Notes: a model not told the origin generated them from the sequence alone. Counted from the stretch's first letter, positions 27,181 through 36,533 are shown. The stretch: DNA of 64,000 nt from Clostridium sp. (GCF_021372645.1 NZ_JAJFUC010000090.1:1-64000); one strand, 5' to 3'. Numbers and translations: made by a program.

Positions 27181-28398
27181 ATGTCAAATTGTATAATAGC
27201 CCAATCAGGGGGTCCAACATCAGTAATTAATTCAAGTGTAGTAGGACTTCTAAATGCCAATAAAGAGTTAAAAACTTTTGAAAAGGTATATGGTGGTTTA
27301 AATGGTATTGAGGGCATATTAAATAAAAACATAATTGATTTATCATTAATCTCTGATGAAGAAATAAATCAATTTAGATTTACTCCATCTTCTGGACTAG
27401 GATCTTGCAGATATAAATTAAAAGATATAGATTCTTGCAGTCAAGAATATGAAAACTTAATAAAAATTCTTAGAGAATATAATATAACATCATTTTTTTA
27501 TATTGGTGGAAATGATTCTATGGACACTATTGCTAAGCTTTCAAAATATGTAAAGCTTAATAATATTGATATAACATTTATAGGTATTCCTAAAACTATA
27601 GATAATGATTTAAAATTTACTGATCATACTCCTGGCTTTGGAAGTGCAGCAAAATTTATTGGAACAACAGCACTTGAAACGTATTTAGATGCATCAGTTT
27701 ATATTAATAATGGGATATTCATTTTAGAAACCATGGGAAGAGATACTGGATGGCTTGCAGCTTCGGCTTGTATTGCAAAGCTGAATAACAAACCAGTAGC
27801 GGATTTTATATATCTTCCTGAAGTTGTATTTGATAAAGATAAATTTATAAAAGATGTTAAACAAAAATTTGAAGAACAAAATAAAGTCTACATAATAGTT
27901 TCAGAGGGAATAAAAGATAAAGATGAAAAGTTTATTTCTGAATTTCAATGTGTATCTGAAGATAAATTTGGACATACTCAATTAGGTGGTGTTTCACATT
28001 ATCTAAGAATGCTAATTCTTCAAGAAGGTTTTACAACGCGAGTTAAAGCATTAGAACTGGGTATTCTTCAACGTTGCGCAATGCACTGTGCTTCAGATAC
28101 TGACTTAACAGAAGCATATAATGTTGGTAAAATGGCTTTGAAATATGCGGCTGAAGGTGAAACTGGTAAAATGGTTAACATTAATAGAAAATGTAATGAA
28201 CCTTATGAAGTTGTTTATTCTTTAGTTGATGCACATAAAGTAGCTAATGATGTAAAATATTTTCCTACAGAATGGATTAATCAAGAAGGAAATTTTGTAA
28301 CTGATGAAGCATGTTCCTATTTTGAACCATTAATAAAAGATATTCCTAATTTAACTTTTGAAGGGAATCTTCCAAAATATAAAGTATTTAATCAATAA
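27181..28398 (+). CDS. Pyrophosphate-type 6-phosphofructokinase
   Basis: 405 aa. It phosphorylates fructose 6-phosphate, probably from pyrophosphate. The start is CIIAQSGGPTSVINSSV. The phosphate-donor loop is GGNDS (109-113), with Asp112 replacing the Gly of ATP-dependent enzymes, and PKTIDND has Lys138 in place of that Gly; both changes mark PPi-dependent enzymes. The catalytic Asp141 is kept, and MGRDTGWLAASACIAKL and EGI follow. RBS AAGGAGGAA. It is a single gene, away from the glycolysis cluster at 38-47 kb. The PPi assignment is by known residue rules. Confidence 0.85.
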   Translation: MSNCIIAQSGGPTSVINSSVVGLLNANKELKTFEKVYGGLNGIEGILNKNIIDLSLISDEEINQFRFTPSSGLGSCRYKLKDIDSCSQEYENLIKILREYNITSFFYIGGNDSMDTIAKLSKYVKLNNIDITFIGIPKTIDNDLKFTDHTPGFGSAAKFIGTTALETYLDASVYINNGIFILETMGRDTGWLAASACIAKLNNKPVADFIYLPEVVFDKDKFIKDVKQKFEEQNKVYIIVSEGIKDKDEKFISEFQCVSEDKFGHTQLGGVSHYLRMLILQEGFTTRVKALELGILQRCAMHCASDTDLTEAYNVGKMALKYAAEGETGKMVNINRKCNEPYEVVYSLVDAHKVANDVKYFPTEWINQEGNFVTDEACSYFEPLIKDIPNLTFEGNLPKYKVFNQ

Positions 28399-28414
28399 TT
28401 TTAATAAAAAAAGA

Positions 28415-28450
28415 ATGGGATGTATAATGTGAATATTTATTACATCCCAT
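28415..28450 (-). terminator. Terminator of the SufS-like gene
   Basis: ATGGGATGTA pairs with TACATCCCAT. On the minus strand it is followed by TCTTTTTTT; on the plus strand no T-run follows, so it mainly serves the minus-strand aminotransferase gene. Confidence 0.75.
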
Positions 28451-28497
28451 AAAATAATTAATAGTATTTTTAAAATTTAGTGATAAAAAATTTATTG

Positions 28498-29799
28498 CTA
28501 TATTTTTCCTAATGAAATATCTTCCAATGCATTTAAAAACATATTAACTTCATCAATTGAATTATATAATGCAAAGCTTACTCTTACCATTCCCATCATT
28601 TTTTTTGAAGGATTCTCAAGAAATTCCTTAGCATCTGCTTCACTTACATTCATAAGTCTTCTACAATAAGGATGAGCACAAAACCATCCGTGCCTTACAG
28701 AAATCCCTTTCTTTTTAGCTAAAATTTCTGCAACATCATGGTGATACATGTTTTCTAGATTAAAAGTTGCAATTCCAAGTCTATCACTTATATCTTTAGT
28801 ATCTCCATAATTTATTACTTTAGGGATGCTATTAAATCCTTTTAGGGTATGATCTAAAAGAATTTTTTCTTGTCTATCTATATAATCATATCCAATTGTA
28901 TTTATAATCCTTAATGAATTAATTAAGCCCATTACTCCTAAAAAGTTTTGTGTCCCAGCTTCATTTTTGTCTGGTGGAGGAAGGTATGTGATTTCATTAT
29001 CAAGGACTAACTCAACAGTTCCACCACCTAAATAATCTGGATCTGCATTTGCAAAATCTTCTTTTAAGCCTATTATTACTCCAACTCCAAAAGGAGAATA
29101 AATTTTGTGTGATGAAAACACCAAAAAATCAATTTGCTCATTATCTGTATTTCCACTAATATTAACTCTTCTATGTGGCACAAGCTGTGCACCATCTATA
29201 ATTAATTTAGCATTATACTTATGAACTAGCTTAGCTATAAAATGAATATTGTTAATATAACCTGTTACATTAGACGCTCCAGTAAGAGACACATACTTTA
29301 CTCTACCGTAATTCGTCTTTAGTTTTTCTTCTAATTCTTCAATTTTAAGCCTACCATCTTGATCCACTTCAATATATTCTACTTTTCCTCTATTTCTCCA
29401 TGGTAAATCATTTGAGTGATGCTCCATTCTTGAAGTTAATATTATTTCATTTGGCTCTTTTATAAGAGTTTTTGCTAATTTATTTATGCCTTCAGTTGTA
29501 TTATTAACATAAATAACAACATATTTTTCTTTATCTTTTATATTAAAAAAATCCATCAAAAAATTTTTAGATTCTTTATATAAATTAGTAGTTATTTCTG
29601 CTTTTTGACCTGTACCCCTTCCTATGGAAGCATAAGTATTGCTTAAATTTTCAATATATTCAATACTTGACTTTATGGGTGGAGTAGTGGCAGCATTATC
29701 AAAGTTTATTCCATCTATACAATGTCCATTTGAATCACAAACTTTTTCATCTAATCCAATAAATAAGTCTTTGATGTTTTTTTTATTTTCCATCTTCAT
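28498..29799 (-). CDS. Class V aminotransferase, cysteine desulfurase-like
   Basis: 433 aa from minus-strand ATG 29799, eight bases after GGAGG. The PLP-binding lysine is Lys232 in SSHKIYSPFGVGV, cofactor ring contacts are His127/128 and Asp202 (DGAQLVPHR), and the expected active-site cysteine is Cys374 in RHGWFCAHPYC. FDNAATTPP near the N-terminus is typical of SufS/CsdA-like proteins. It probably removes sulfur from cysteine, but no suf partners are adjacent, so selenocysteine lyase or another lyase role remains possible. Confidence 0.75.
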   Translation of the reverse strand: MKMENKKNIKDLFIGLDEKVCDSNGHCIDGINFDNAATTPPIKSSIEYIENLSNTYASIGRGTGQKAEITTNLYKESKNFLMDFFNIKDKEKYVVIYVNNTTEGINKLAKTLIKEPNEIILTSRMEHHSNDLPWRNRGKVEYIEVDQDGRLKIEELEEKLKTNYGRVKYVSLTGASNVTGYINNIHFIAKLVHKYNAKLIIDGAQLVPHRRVNISGNTDNEQIDFLVFSSHKIYSPFGVGVIIGLKEDFANADPDYLGGGTVELVLDNEITYLPPPDKNEAGTQNFLGVMGLINSLRIINTIGYDYIDRQEKILLDHTLKGFNSIPKVINYGDTKDISDRLGIATFNLENMYHHDVAEILAKKKGISVRHGWFCAHPYCRRLMNVSEADAKEFLENPSKKMMGMVRVSFALYNSIDEVNMFLNALEDISLGKI

Positions 29800-29845
29800 A
29801 TGCATCTCCTCCAATATATATTATTCCCCAAATATATTTATTGTG

Positions 29846-29923
29846 CACTTAAGTAGATAAGTGAGAGTCCAAATCTCTGATTTGGTTCCTCGAACTTAGT
29901 TAACTCGTGCATACGAGTTAACT
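29846..29923. repeat. Cluster of three hairpins in a divergent intergenic region
   Basis: CACTT/AAGTG, then CCAAATC-TCT-GATTTGG (29869-29885), then AGTTAACTCG-TGCATA-CGAGTTAACT (29898-29923). The last two are perfect. They lie between the divergent SufS-like and 156-aa genes and partly resemble the inner part of the 26331 repeat. Confidence 0.5.
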
Positions 29924-30042
29924 TCCTTTAATAATGATTTGATGTAGATCAATATATTTTCTTCAAAATTTTGTACTATATACATTTATACTGAATATTA
30001 TTAAGAGTAATAATATTATTTATTTTAAGGAGGTAATATAAA

Positions 30043-30513
30043 ATGAACCCTGATAAAAAATATATGTCTCAAGTTAATTTAGATAATGCAGATATTAAAT
30101 TTGTTCCACTGTCAGTTATTAATAAAAGTTTTCGTGACGATGTTAATACTGGTCATAATTTAGATTTATTTCCATCTGAAGCAGGACTTCCAGAATTATG
30201 TTATTATTCAAATGAGTCTGAAGATTCTAGTAGTAAAAACATTAATACGAATATAAATACAGCTAAGTATACAATTCCGACTACTTTTGACATTTTAAGA
30301 AGTCTTGACTTGGATTTAGATGAAACAGAAGATCTTGAAAGAGTTCATTCTGACAATGATGTTAATAAGATTTATTCAATAATGGAGAAAAGAAATCCAG
30401 GAATTTTAGCTACACTTTATTCATATAGAATTCCAAGTGCAATTGTAAGAGTAATCGTTAAGCGACTGATAAGATTAACATTGTCATATTGTAATAAAGA
30501 AAATAATTATTGA
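30043..30513 (+). CDS. Protein of unknown function (156 aa)
   Basis: ATG 30043 with AAGGAGGT. I do not recognise the family. The first two-thirds are acidic and polar, with an Asn/Ser-rich middle (NESEDSSSKNINTNINTAKY) and LRSLDLDLDETEDLERVHSD. The C-terminus changes to a basic amphipathic helix, IPSAIVRVIVKRLIRLTLSY. No signal peptide or membrane anchor is evident. It is a single-gene unit, with hairpins before and a very strong terminator after. A structural spore protein or membrane-binding protein are possibilities only. Confidence 0.65.
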   Translation: MNPDKKYMSQVNLDNADIKFVPLSVINKSFRDDVNTGHNLDLFPSEAGLPELCYYSNESEDSSSKNINTNINTAKYTIPTTFDILRSLDLDLDETEDLERVHSDNDVNKIYSIMEKRNPGILATLYSYRIPSAIVRVIVKRLIRLTLSYCNKENNY

Positions 30514-30544
30514 TAATAGAATAAATGTTAAATTAGCCCTATGC

Positions 30545-30598
30545 AAAAACCTCTACATATTTTGAAATAAAACAGTTCAAAATATGTAGAGGCTTTTG
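30545..30598 (+). terminator. Strong terminator, 17-bp perfect stem
   Basis: CCTCTACATATTTTGAA (30550-30566) and its exact complement at 30576-30592, followed by CTTTTG. Confidence 0.85.
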
Positions 30599-30655
30599 CT
30601 ATTAATACGGATGTGCTATAGATAGGCAGAAATAAAATTGATAACCTGTAAAGTG

Positions 30656-30715
30656 TTAGGCATATGAAAGAAAATAGATTAGTATACTGAATTGTTATTT
30701 TTATGAATATGCTTG
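30656..30715. repeat. Short palindromic repeat family member
   Basis: TTAGGCATATGAAAGAAAAT on the left and TTGTTATTTTTATGAATATGC on the right form the two arms of the repeat with only about 15 bases between. It lies in the gap before the ABC-F gene; the rest of 30514-30875 shows no gene. Confidence 0.55.
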
Positions 30716-30875
30716 AATTGATATAACCCTTATAAAATAGTATAATTAGTAAAGAAAATCTAGCTAAACTATGTTTCTTATGAAGTTTAAGTAATAGAAT
30801 ATAAAATGAAACTTTTATCTTAAAGAAATTTTGAACATGTTTTTTGGTTTTCAGTTAAACTACTGGAGGATAAAA

Positions 30876-32795
30876 ATGATTGTATTAAGTTGTAAAAATA
30901 TATGTAAAAGTTATGGGATAAATACTATTTTAAGAGATGTAACATTTTCGATTAATGAGGGGGATAAGGTTGGCATAATAGGTTCAAATGGAGAGGGAAA
31001 AACAACTTTGTTTAAGATACTTTCAAAAGAACTTATGCAAGATGATGGGGAAGTTTTTATAGATAGGAATAAGTCTTTAGGATATCTTGCTCAACACTTA
31101 GCATTGGATTCAGGTAACACAATTTATGATGAAATGTTACTTGTTTTTGAAGACCTTACAAAATTGGAAAATAAAATTTTGGATTTAGAAGTAAAGATGA
31201 ATGAGCCTTACGATGAAAAAAATGCTTCTTATCATGATAAGATTATAAAGGATTACGGAAATGCTCAAGACCTTTATGAAAATAGAGGTGGGTATACATA
31301 TAAAGGCGAAATATCCCGTGTAATTAAAGGTCTCGGATTTACGGAAGATGACTTCAGTAAACATATTTCAACCTTAAGTGGGGGACAAAAAACTAGAGTT
31401 GCTCTTTGTAAATTGCTACTTTTAAATCCAGATATATTATTACTTGATGAACCTACTAATCATTTAGATTTAGAAGCGATTGAATGGCTTGAAGAATATT
31501 TGAAAACTTACAAAGGTACTGTAATTGTAATTTCCCATGATAGATTTTTCTTAGATTCTGTAACAACAGGAACATTTCAAGTTATAAATGGTCATGTGAA
31601 TTGTTATAGTGCATCTTATACTAAATCTTTAGAATTAATGAAAAAAGATTATGATGCTAAATTAAAAGCTTATAATCTGCAACAATCAGAAATCAAAAGG
31701 CAAGAGGCAATAATAGAAAAGTTTAGATCATTTAACCGAGAAAAAAGTATTAAAGCTGCTGAAAGTAGGGAAAAAGCACTTGATAAAATGGAAATTATAG
31801 ATGCTCCGGATAAAGAAAAAGCTGCATCCAAGATTAAATTTGAAGCATCGGTTAAAAGTGGATATGATGTACTTCATATTGAAAACTTAACTAAAAGCTA
31901 TGCTGATAAGAAATTATTTTCTGGTGTATCTTTTGATTTAAAAAGAGGAGAAAAAATCGCGTTAATAGGTGAAAATGGACGTGGTAAAACTACTCTTTTC
32001 AATATTATAATGGATAAAATTAAAAGTGATTCTGGAGTTAAAGTATTGGGGGTAAATGTTAATGTTGGTTATTATGATCAAGAACAATCCAATCTAAATC
32101 CAGATAAAACAGTATTAAATGAAGTATGGGACGATTTTCCGGAGCTCACCACAAGTGAACTTAGATCATTTCTTGGTTCATTCCTCTTTAGAGGTGATGA
32201 TGTATTTAAAGAAATAAATAAATTAAGTGGTGGAGAAAGATGCAGAATAAATCTTTTGAAATTAATGCTATCAAAATCAAATTTACTTCTTCTAGATGAA
32301 CCTACCAACCATTTAGACATTCCTTCTAGAGAAGCACTTGAAGAAGCAATGTTAAGTTATGATGGTACATTAATTGTAATTTCACATGATAGATATTTCT
32401 TAAATAAAGTAATTCATAGAATATTAGAACTACAAGAATATGGAGCTTACGAATATCTTGGTAATTATACCTATTATACTGAAAAGAAAAAAAATCCTCA
32501 AAGATTTGAAACTTATGAAGGTTTAGCTACAGGAAAAACTAAAACTCAATTAAATGAAGATAAGAAAAAGAAAAAAGCTTTAGAAAAAGAAGTTAAAGCT
32601 AAGCAAAATGAGATTAGAACTGTGGAAAATAACATAAGTACAAATGAAGAAGCCCTTGGAAAATTACAAGAAGAACTTTGCAAAGAAGAAATTTACTCAA
32701 ATCCAGTGGAAAGTGAAAGAGTAAATAAGGAAATTAAAGTTCTTGAAGAAATTATAGAAAAACTCTACGAACAGTGGGAAGAAATTTCAAAATAA
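30876..32795 (+). CDS. ABC-F family ATPase
   Basis: 639 aa from ATG 30876, after ACTGGAGG; the longer frame is unsupported. Two ABC domains in one chain without membrane segments: Walker A GSNGEGKTT and GENGRGKTT, signatures LSGGQKTR and LSGGERCR, Walker B LLLDEPTNHLD in both. A charged linker lies between them, and a C-terminal coiled coil (KKKKALEKEVKAKQNEIRTV) follows. ABC-F proteins act on ribosomes, in translation control or antibiotic protection. It is closest in layout to YdiF/Uup housekeeping types rather than a resistance factor, which is inference. Confidence 0.88.
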   Translation: MIVLSCKNICKSYGINTILRDVTFSINEGDKVGIIGSNGEGKTTLFKILSKELMQDDGEVFIDRNKSLGYLAQHLALDSGNTIYDEMLLVFEDLTKLENKILDLEVKMNEPYDEKNASYHDKIIKDYGNAQDLYENRGGYTYKGEISRVIKGLGFTEDDFSKHISTLSGGQKTRVALCKLLLLNPDILLLDEPTNHLDLEAIEWLEEYLKTYKGTVIVISHDRFFLDSVTTGTFQVINGHVNCYSASYTKSLELMKKDYDAKLKAYNLQQSEIKRQEAIIEKFRSFNREKSIKAAESREKALDKMEIIDAPDKEKAASKIKFEASVKSGYDVLHIENLTKSYADKKLFSGVSFDLKRGEKIALIGENGRGKTTLFNIIMDKIKSDSGVKVLGVNVNVGYYDQEQSNLNPDKTVLNEVWDDFPELTTSELRSFLGSFLFRGDDVFKEINKLSGGERCRINLLKLMLSKSNLLLLDEPTNHLDIPSREALEEAMLSYDGTLIVISHDRYFLNKVIHRILELQEYGAYEYLGNYTYYTEKKKNPQRFETYEGLATGKTKTQLNEDKKKKKALEKEVKAKQNEIRTVENNISTNEEALGKLQEELCKEEIYSNPVESERVNKEIKVLEEIIEKLYEQWEEISK

Positions 32796-32804
32796 CATCA
32801 GAAG

Positions 32805-32978
32805 ATGAAATATTTAGATGAAATTGCAACTGGCCTTAAAATAATAGCAAGTGAAAATCTTAATTATAGATTACAAGAAAAAGGCACAGATGAAATTAAA
32901 AATATAGCTTACAATATAAATTATATGGCTAAGGGAATAGGCGATAAAATAAGTTTCTATGCACAACTAAACCTATGA
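32805..32978 (+). pseudogene. HAMP-domain remnant of a sensor kinase
   Basis: A 57-codon frame reading LDEIATGLKIIASENLNYRL, then QEKGTDEIKNIAYNINYMAK and GIGDKI. This matches the second part of a HAMP linker and the start of the next helix in histidine kinases. The membrane and kinase parts are missing and a stop follows, so it is a leftover segment. It begins nine bases after the ABC-F stop, without a good ribosome site. A terminator follows. Confidence 0.6.
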
Positions 32979-33005
32979 TTATTTATTAATTATAGGTATT
33001 TTTTT
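32971..33005 (+). terminator. Terminator after the ABC-F gene and HAMP remnant
   Basis: CCTATGATT pairs with AATTATAGG with one mismatch, followed by TATTTTTTT. Confidence 0.7.
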
Positions 33006-33056
33006 GAGATAAAGTAATATTTATATTAGAGAAGTATTTTTTATTTTGGAGGAAAT

Positions 33057-33998
33057 ATGCAAGATAAAAACCCTAATAGTCGTTTTGGAGTAGACATAAA
33101 TGAATATACCCAAAATGTTCAATTTGATATACTGGCAACAAAAGTAGACTTTTTATATTTGAGAGCTTCAGGATCAGCTACAGGAAGGTTTCGAGCTGAT
33201 CAAAAATTTGTAGACTATGCAAAGACTAGTAGAAGTTATGGAATTCCAGTTGGAGCATATCATTTTTCATTACCATCGTATGATTTAACAGATGCTGATA
33301 GACAATGTGATGATTTTATAAATACATTACAGGATGGTTTTGGGAACAAGGATTATGGTGATTTATTCCCTGTTATAGACGTAGAAGCACCATTAGATAA
33401 ATCAATATCTACAAAAACATTGATTAATTGGATTGATAGATTTAGAAAAAGATTTGAAAGAAAAACTAGAAGAAGACTTATGATTTATACAGGAACAAAT
33501 TTTGTAGAACTTTATGATAATTTCTATATTCCGGGACGCGGTTATCCTCTAAAGAATATGCCTTTATGGATTGCTATGTATACAAAGATTCCTATTAATC
33601 CTGACTTTCCACCAAATGTTGGAGGATGGACTAGATGGAGGATCTGGCAATATAGTGAAGATCAAAACATTGCAGGAATTGGAAATCCTGTTGATGCTAA
33701 TTGGGGACCAGATAATGTAGATTTATTAACTCAACCAGATGTTGTTACTGGATTGCAAGCAAGATTTGAAAAGGGAAATATATATGTTTCTTGGAATAGG
33801 AATAAAGATATAGATTTATTAGGATATAATATTTTTGTAAATAAGGAATGGGTAGGCACAGTTGATGAGAATGCTACAAGTTATTTAATAACTAGAGATA
33901 AATTAAATATTAAAAAGAATGCTCCTGTAGAAGTGGCAATTGAAGCTTTTGACTATGACGGAGAAACATCTAAAACACGTGCAAAAATAAATTTATAG
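33057..33998 (+). CDS. GH25 family lysozyme (muramidase)
   Basis: 313 aa. Residues 5-205 form a glycoside hydrolase 25 domain: FGVDINEYTQNVQFDILATK, FLYLRASGSATGRFRADQKF, and YGIPVGAYHFSLPS, with catalytic acids in VIDVEAP and ends WQYSEDQNIAGI. Residues 215-313 look like a fibronectin III-type module (ARFEKGNIYVSWNRNKDIDL). It cuts the beta-1,4 bond of peptidoglycan. No signal peptide is seen, so release may depend on lysis or another route. RBS TGGAGG. No phage genes surround it. Confidence 0.85.
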   Translation: MQDKNPNSRFGVDINEYTQNVQFDILATKVDFLYLRASGSATGRFRADQKFVDYAKTSRSYGIPVGAYHFSLPSYDLTDADRQCDDFINTLQDGFGNKDYGDLFPVIDVEAPLDKSISTKTLINWIDRFRKRFERKTRRRLMIYTGTNFVELYDNFYIPGRGYPLKNMPLWIAMYTKIPINPDFPPNVGGWTRWRIWQYSEDQNIAGIGNPVDANWGPDNVDLLTQPDVVTGLQARFEKGNIYVSWNRNKDIDLLGYNIFVNKEWVGTVDENATSYLITRDKLNIKKNAPVEVAIEAFDYDGETSKTRAKINL

Positions 33999-34011
33999 AC
34001 CAAATCAGATT

Positions 34012-34157
34012 TATTCAAAAAAATAACTAATCAATATATGAGTCAATTTTGCACCATACTGTATTGATACGATTCATTGATAACTATCACCAATGAATCA
34101 GATATCTTAATGGGGTATAAAATATACATCATATATTGGGTTGTTATTTTTTTTAGG
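34012..34157. repeat. Palindromic repeat family element after the lysozyme gene
   Basis: Left arm TTATTCAAAAAAATAAC with TCAATATATG; right arm CATATATTG with GTTATTTTTTTT. ATTTTGCACC sits at the place of the internal TATTTTGCGT motif. A second perfect hairpin, GATTCATTG/CAATGAATC, is nested inside. Confidence 0.6.
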
Positions 34158-34231
34158 TTCAAAATCTAATTCCTATTGATATCATATATAATAATATTAC
34201 TATCATATAACAGTTTTAATATGATATAATA

Positions 34232-34280
34232 AAAATATTGATGAAAATTTAATATTATTGTAAATTTTCATCAATATTTT
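34232..34280. repeat. 20-bp perfect inverted repeat upstream of the VanW-type gene
   Basis: 34232-34251 and 34261-34280 are exact complements with a nine-base loop. It starts just after GATATAAT and ends 72 bases before the GTG start. It could be an operator, a leader hairpin or a terminator. Confidence 0.6.
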
Positions 34281-34352
34281 ATCTAAAAGTAATGATAAAA
34301 CATATGAATTTTAGATTATTAAAATACTAATTCCTTGAAAGGAGAAGAACGG

Positions 34353-35786
34353 GTGGAAAAAGGTACTGGCAAAAGAGCACAAGCTTCCAAAAAGGTTGCT
34401 AAAATACAAAAGAAGATTATGCTAGCAATAGCAGCAGTTGTAGTAATAGGAGTCGCGGCATTAGCTGCATATTCATTATCAATAAAAGGTATAGTTAAAG
34501 ATTGGGATAATAAAATGTATCCAGGTGTAACTGTACAAGATGTAGATCTTGGAGGCATGACTAAAGAAGAAGCAAAAAATAAGCTTACTGAAACATTTGA
34601 GACAGCTATAGACAATAAAAAATTATCTATAGCTATAGGGGACAAGCAATACGAACTTATTTATTCAGATATAATGCCAAAATATGATATAGATGGAACA
34701 GTAGAACAAGCTTATAAGTTTGGAAAAGAAAGTGGAATTTTTAAGAAATATATGGCCATAAAAAATTCAAATAATGAAAAAAATCAGATTTCATTAGGAT
34801 TTTCTTATGATGAAGAAAAATTAAGAGCATATGAAGAAAAATTACAAAAGGATGTTACTCAATCAGCAAAGGACGCTACAATTAGTATAGAAAAGGGTAA
34901 GATAGCTGTTAAATCTGAAGCAGATGGAAGAACAATAAATTTAGAGACGTTAGATTCAAAATTAAAAGAAAGCATAAATGGAGATCTTAATTCTACAAAT
35001 AAAGTAACAGTGGATTTAGAAACAACAAAACCAAGAGTAGCTAAAGAGGATTTATCAAAAATAAAGGGTGTAATGGGATCTTTTTCAACAAGTTACTCTA
35101 CCTCTGCAGCAGGGAGAAGTAATAATATAGAAATAGCAACTGGAGTTATAAATGGAACAGTAGTTATGCCAGGAGAAACATTTAGTTTTAATGATATCGT
35201 AGGACCTAGAACAATTGAAAGAGGCTATCAAGAAGCAGGAACATATGTAGGGAATAAAGTAGAGCCAGGAATTGGTGGTGGTATCTGCCAAGTATCTACT
35301 ACGCTTTATAGAGCAGTAATGAAAGCTAATTTAAGATCTGTTGAAAGAACAAATCACTCTATGGTAGTAGGCTACGCAGAGCCAGGACTTGACGCAACAG
35401 TTTCTTATGGATATTTAGACTATAAATTTAAAAATACTTATGATTTTCCAATTTATATTCAAGGAAGCACTGTAGGTAAAGTAGTGACTTATAATATATA
35501 TGGAGATCCTAGTGAATTAAACGGAAAAACATATGATATGGTAAATGAAGTTCTTGAAACCATACCTCCTGAAACTAAAGTAGTGCCAGATAGTAGTTTA
35601 CCAGAAGGAAAAGAAGTTAGTGAAGGTATAGGTGTGACTGGATATAAAGTAAAATCATATCAAATTACTTATGAAAATGGAGTAGAAGTAAAGAGAGATG
35701 TTATATCAACAGATAACTATGCAAGTGTTGGGATAATGGTAAAAAAAGGAACTCAACCACCACTAATAGCAAAATCAGCACCATAA
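34353..35786 (+). CDS. VanW/YoaR-like protein with G5 domain, membrane-anchored
   Basis: 477 aa from GTG 34353, seven bases after AAAGGAGA. One N-terminal membrane segment (IMLAIAAVVVIGVAALAAYS) places the rest outside the cell. Residues 55-230 are a putative peptidoglycan-binding domain as in YoaR. The VanW domain (about 245-375) holds VINGTVVMPGETFSFNDIVG and GIGGGICQVSTTLYRAVMKA. The C-terminus (390-465) is a G5-type domain (GVTGYKVKSYQITYENGVEV). It probably acts in cell wall binding or assembly; vancomycin resistance is not implied. Confidence 0.85.
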   Translation: MEKGTGKRAQASKKVAKIQKKIMLAIAAVVVIGVAALAAYSLSIKGIVKDWDNKMYPGVTVQDVDLGGMTKEEAKNKLTETFETAIDNKKLSIAIGDKQYELIYSDIMPKYDIDGTVEQAYKFGKESGIFKKYMAIKNSNNEKNQISLGFSYDEEKLRAYEEKLQKDVTQSAKDATISIEKGKIAVKSEADGRTINLETLDSKLKESINGDLNSTNKVTVDLETTKPRVAKEDLSKIKGVMGSFSTSYSTSAAGRSNNIEIATGVINGTVVMPGETFSFNDIVGPRTIERGYQEAGTYVGNKVEPGIGGGICQVSTTLYRAVMKANLRSVERTNHSMVVGYAEPGLDATVSYGYLDYKFKNTYDFPIYIQGSTVGKVVTYNIYGDPSELNGKTYDMVNEVLETIPPETKVVPDSSLPEGKEVSEGIGVTGYKVKSYQITYENGVEVKRDVISTDNYASVGIMVKKGTQPPLIAKSAP

Positions 35787-35817
35787 ATTAAATATTTAGA
35801 ATAAAATCAAAACAGAG

Positions 35818-35866
35818 CATATTTTCTTTAAAATTAAATTAATATATTAAAGAGAATATGTTTTTT
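35818..35866 (+). terminator. Terminator of the VanW-type gene
   Basis: CATATTTTCTTTAA pairs with TTAAAGAGAATATG, followed by TTTTTT. Confidence 0.8.
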
Positions 35867-36051
35867 ATTTCTAAAAAAGCTAAAAAGATTAAAATTTGTG
35901 GAGAAGTTTGAGTTCAAAGCCTAAAGTAGTATAAATTTTTCATTATAGATATTATTAGATAATGAAAATTTTGACTTGTTATGAACCGTATAGTATAATT
36001 TTAAAATAAAAGTGGACTAATTTTTTTATAAAAATAGGAGAAGGTGAAATT

Positions 36052-36513
36052 TTGAATTTAAATATAGTATTATATCAACCTGAAATACCTCAAAATACAG
36101 GGAATATTGCAAGAACTTGTGTTCTTACAGATAGCAAATTGCATTTAATAAAACCATTAGGATTTGAAATAAACGATAAACAAGTTAGAAGAGCAGGTTT
36201 AGATTACTGGAAAGACTTAGACTTAGAAATACATGAAAGTTATGAAGATTTCATGAAAAAGTATGGAGATAAAACAATTTATTTATTAACTACTCATGCA
36301 GAAAATCATTTTGATGAGATTTCTTTTAAAGAAGGAGATTTTATAATGTTTGGAAGAGAATCGAGTGGAGTTCCTGAAAAAGTACATGAAAGCAATATTG
36401 GATTTAGAGTTCCTATGATAAAATCAAGTGCTAGAAGTTTAAATTTATCCAATACAGTGGCTATAGTAGCTTATGAAGCTCTAAGGCAGATGAGATTTCC
36501 AGATATGAAATAA
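36052..36513 (+). CDS. trmL: tRNA (cytidine/uridine-34-2'-O)-methyltransferase
   Basis: 153 aa SpoU/SPOUT enzyme that methylates the wobble ribose of certain tRNA-Leu. It starts at TTG with AAGGTG upstream. Motifs: PEIPQNTGNIARTCVLTDSK at the N-terminus, MFGRESSGVPE in the middle and IKSSARSLNLSNTVAIVAYE in the SAM-binding knot near the C-terminus. Length is typical. degV follows after 20 bases. Confidence 0.92.
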   Translation: MNLNIVLYQPEIPQNTGNIARTCVLTDSKLHLIKPLGFEINDKQVRRAGLDYWKDLDLEIHESYEDFMKKYGDKTIYLLTTHAENHFDEISFKEGDFIMFGRESSGVPEKVHESNIGFRVPMIKSSARSLNLSNTVAIVAYEALRQMRFPDMK

Positions 36514-36533
36514 TCAAAGAGGATTGAAGAAAA

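Noticed and set aside
33057..33998. Prophage origin for the GH25 lysozyme
   Set aside because: No holin, tail or other phage genes flank it, and GH25 enzymes are common on clostridial chromosomes.
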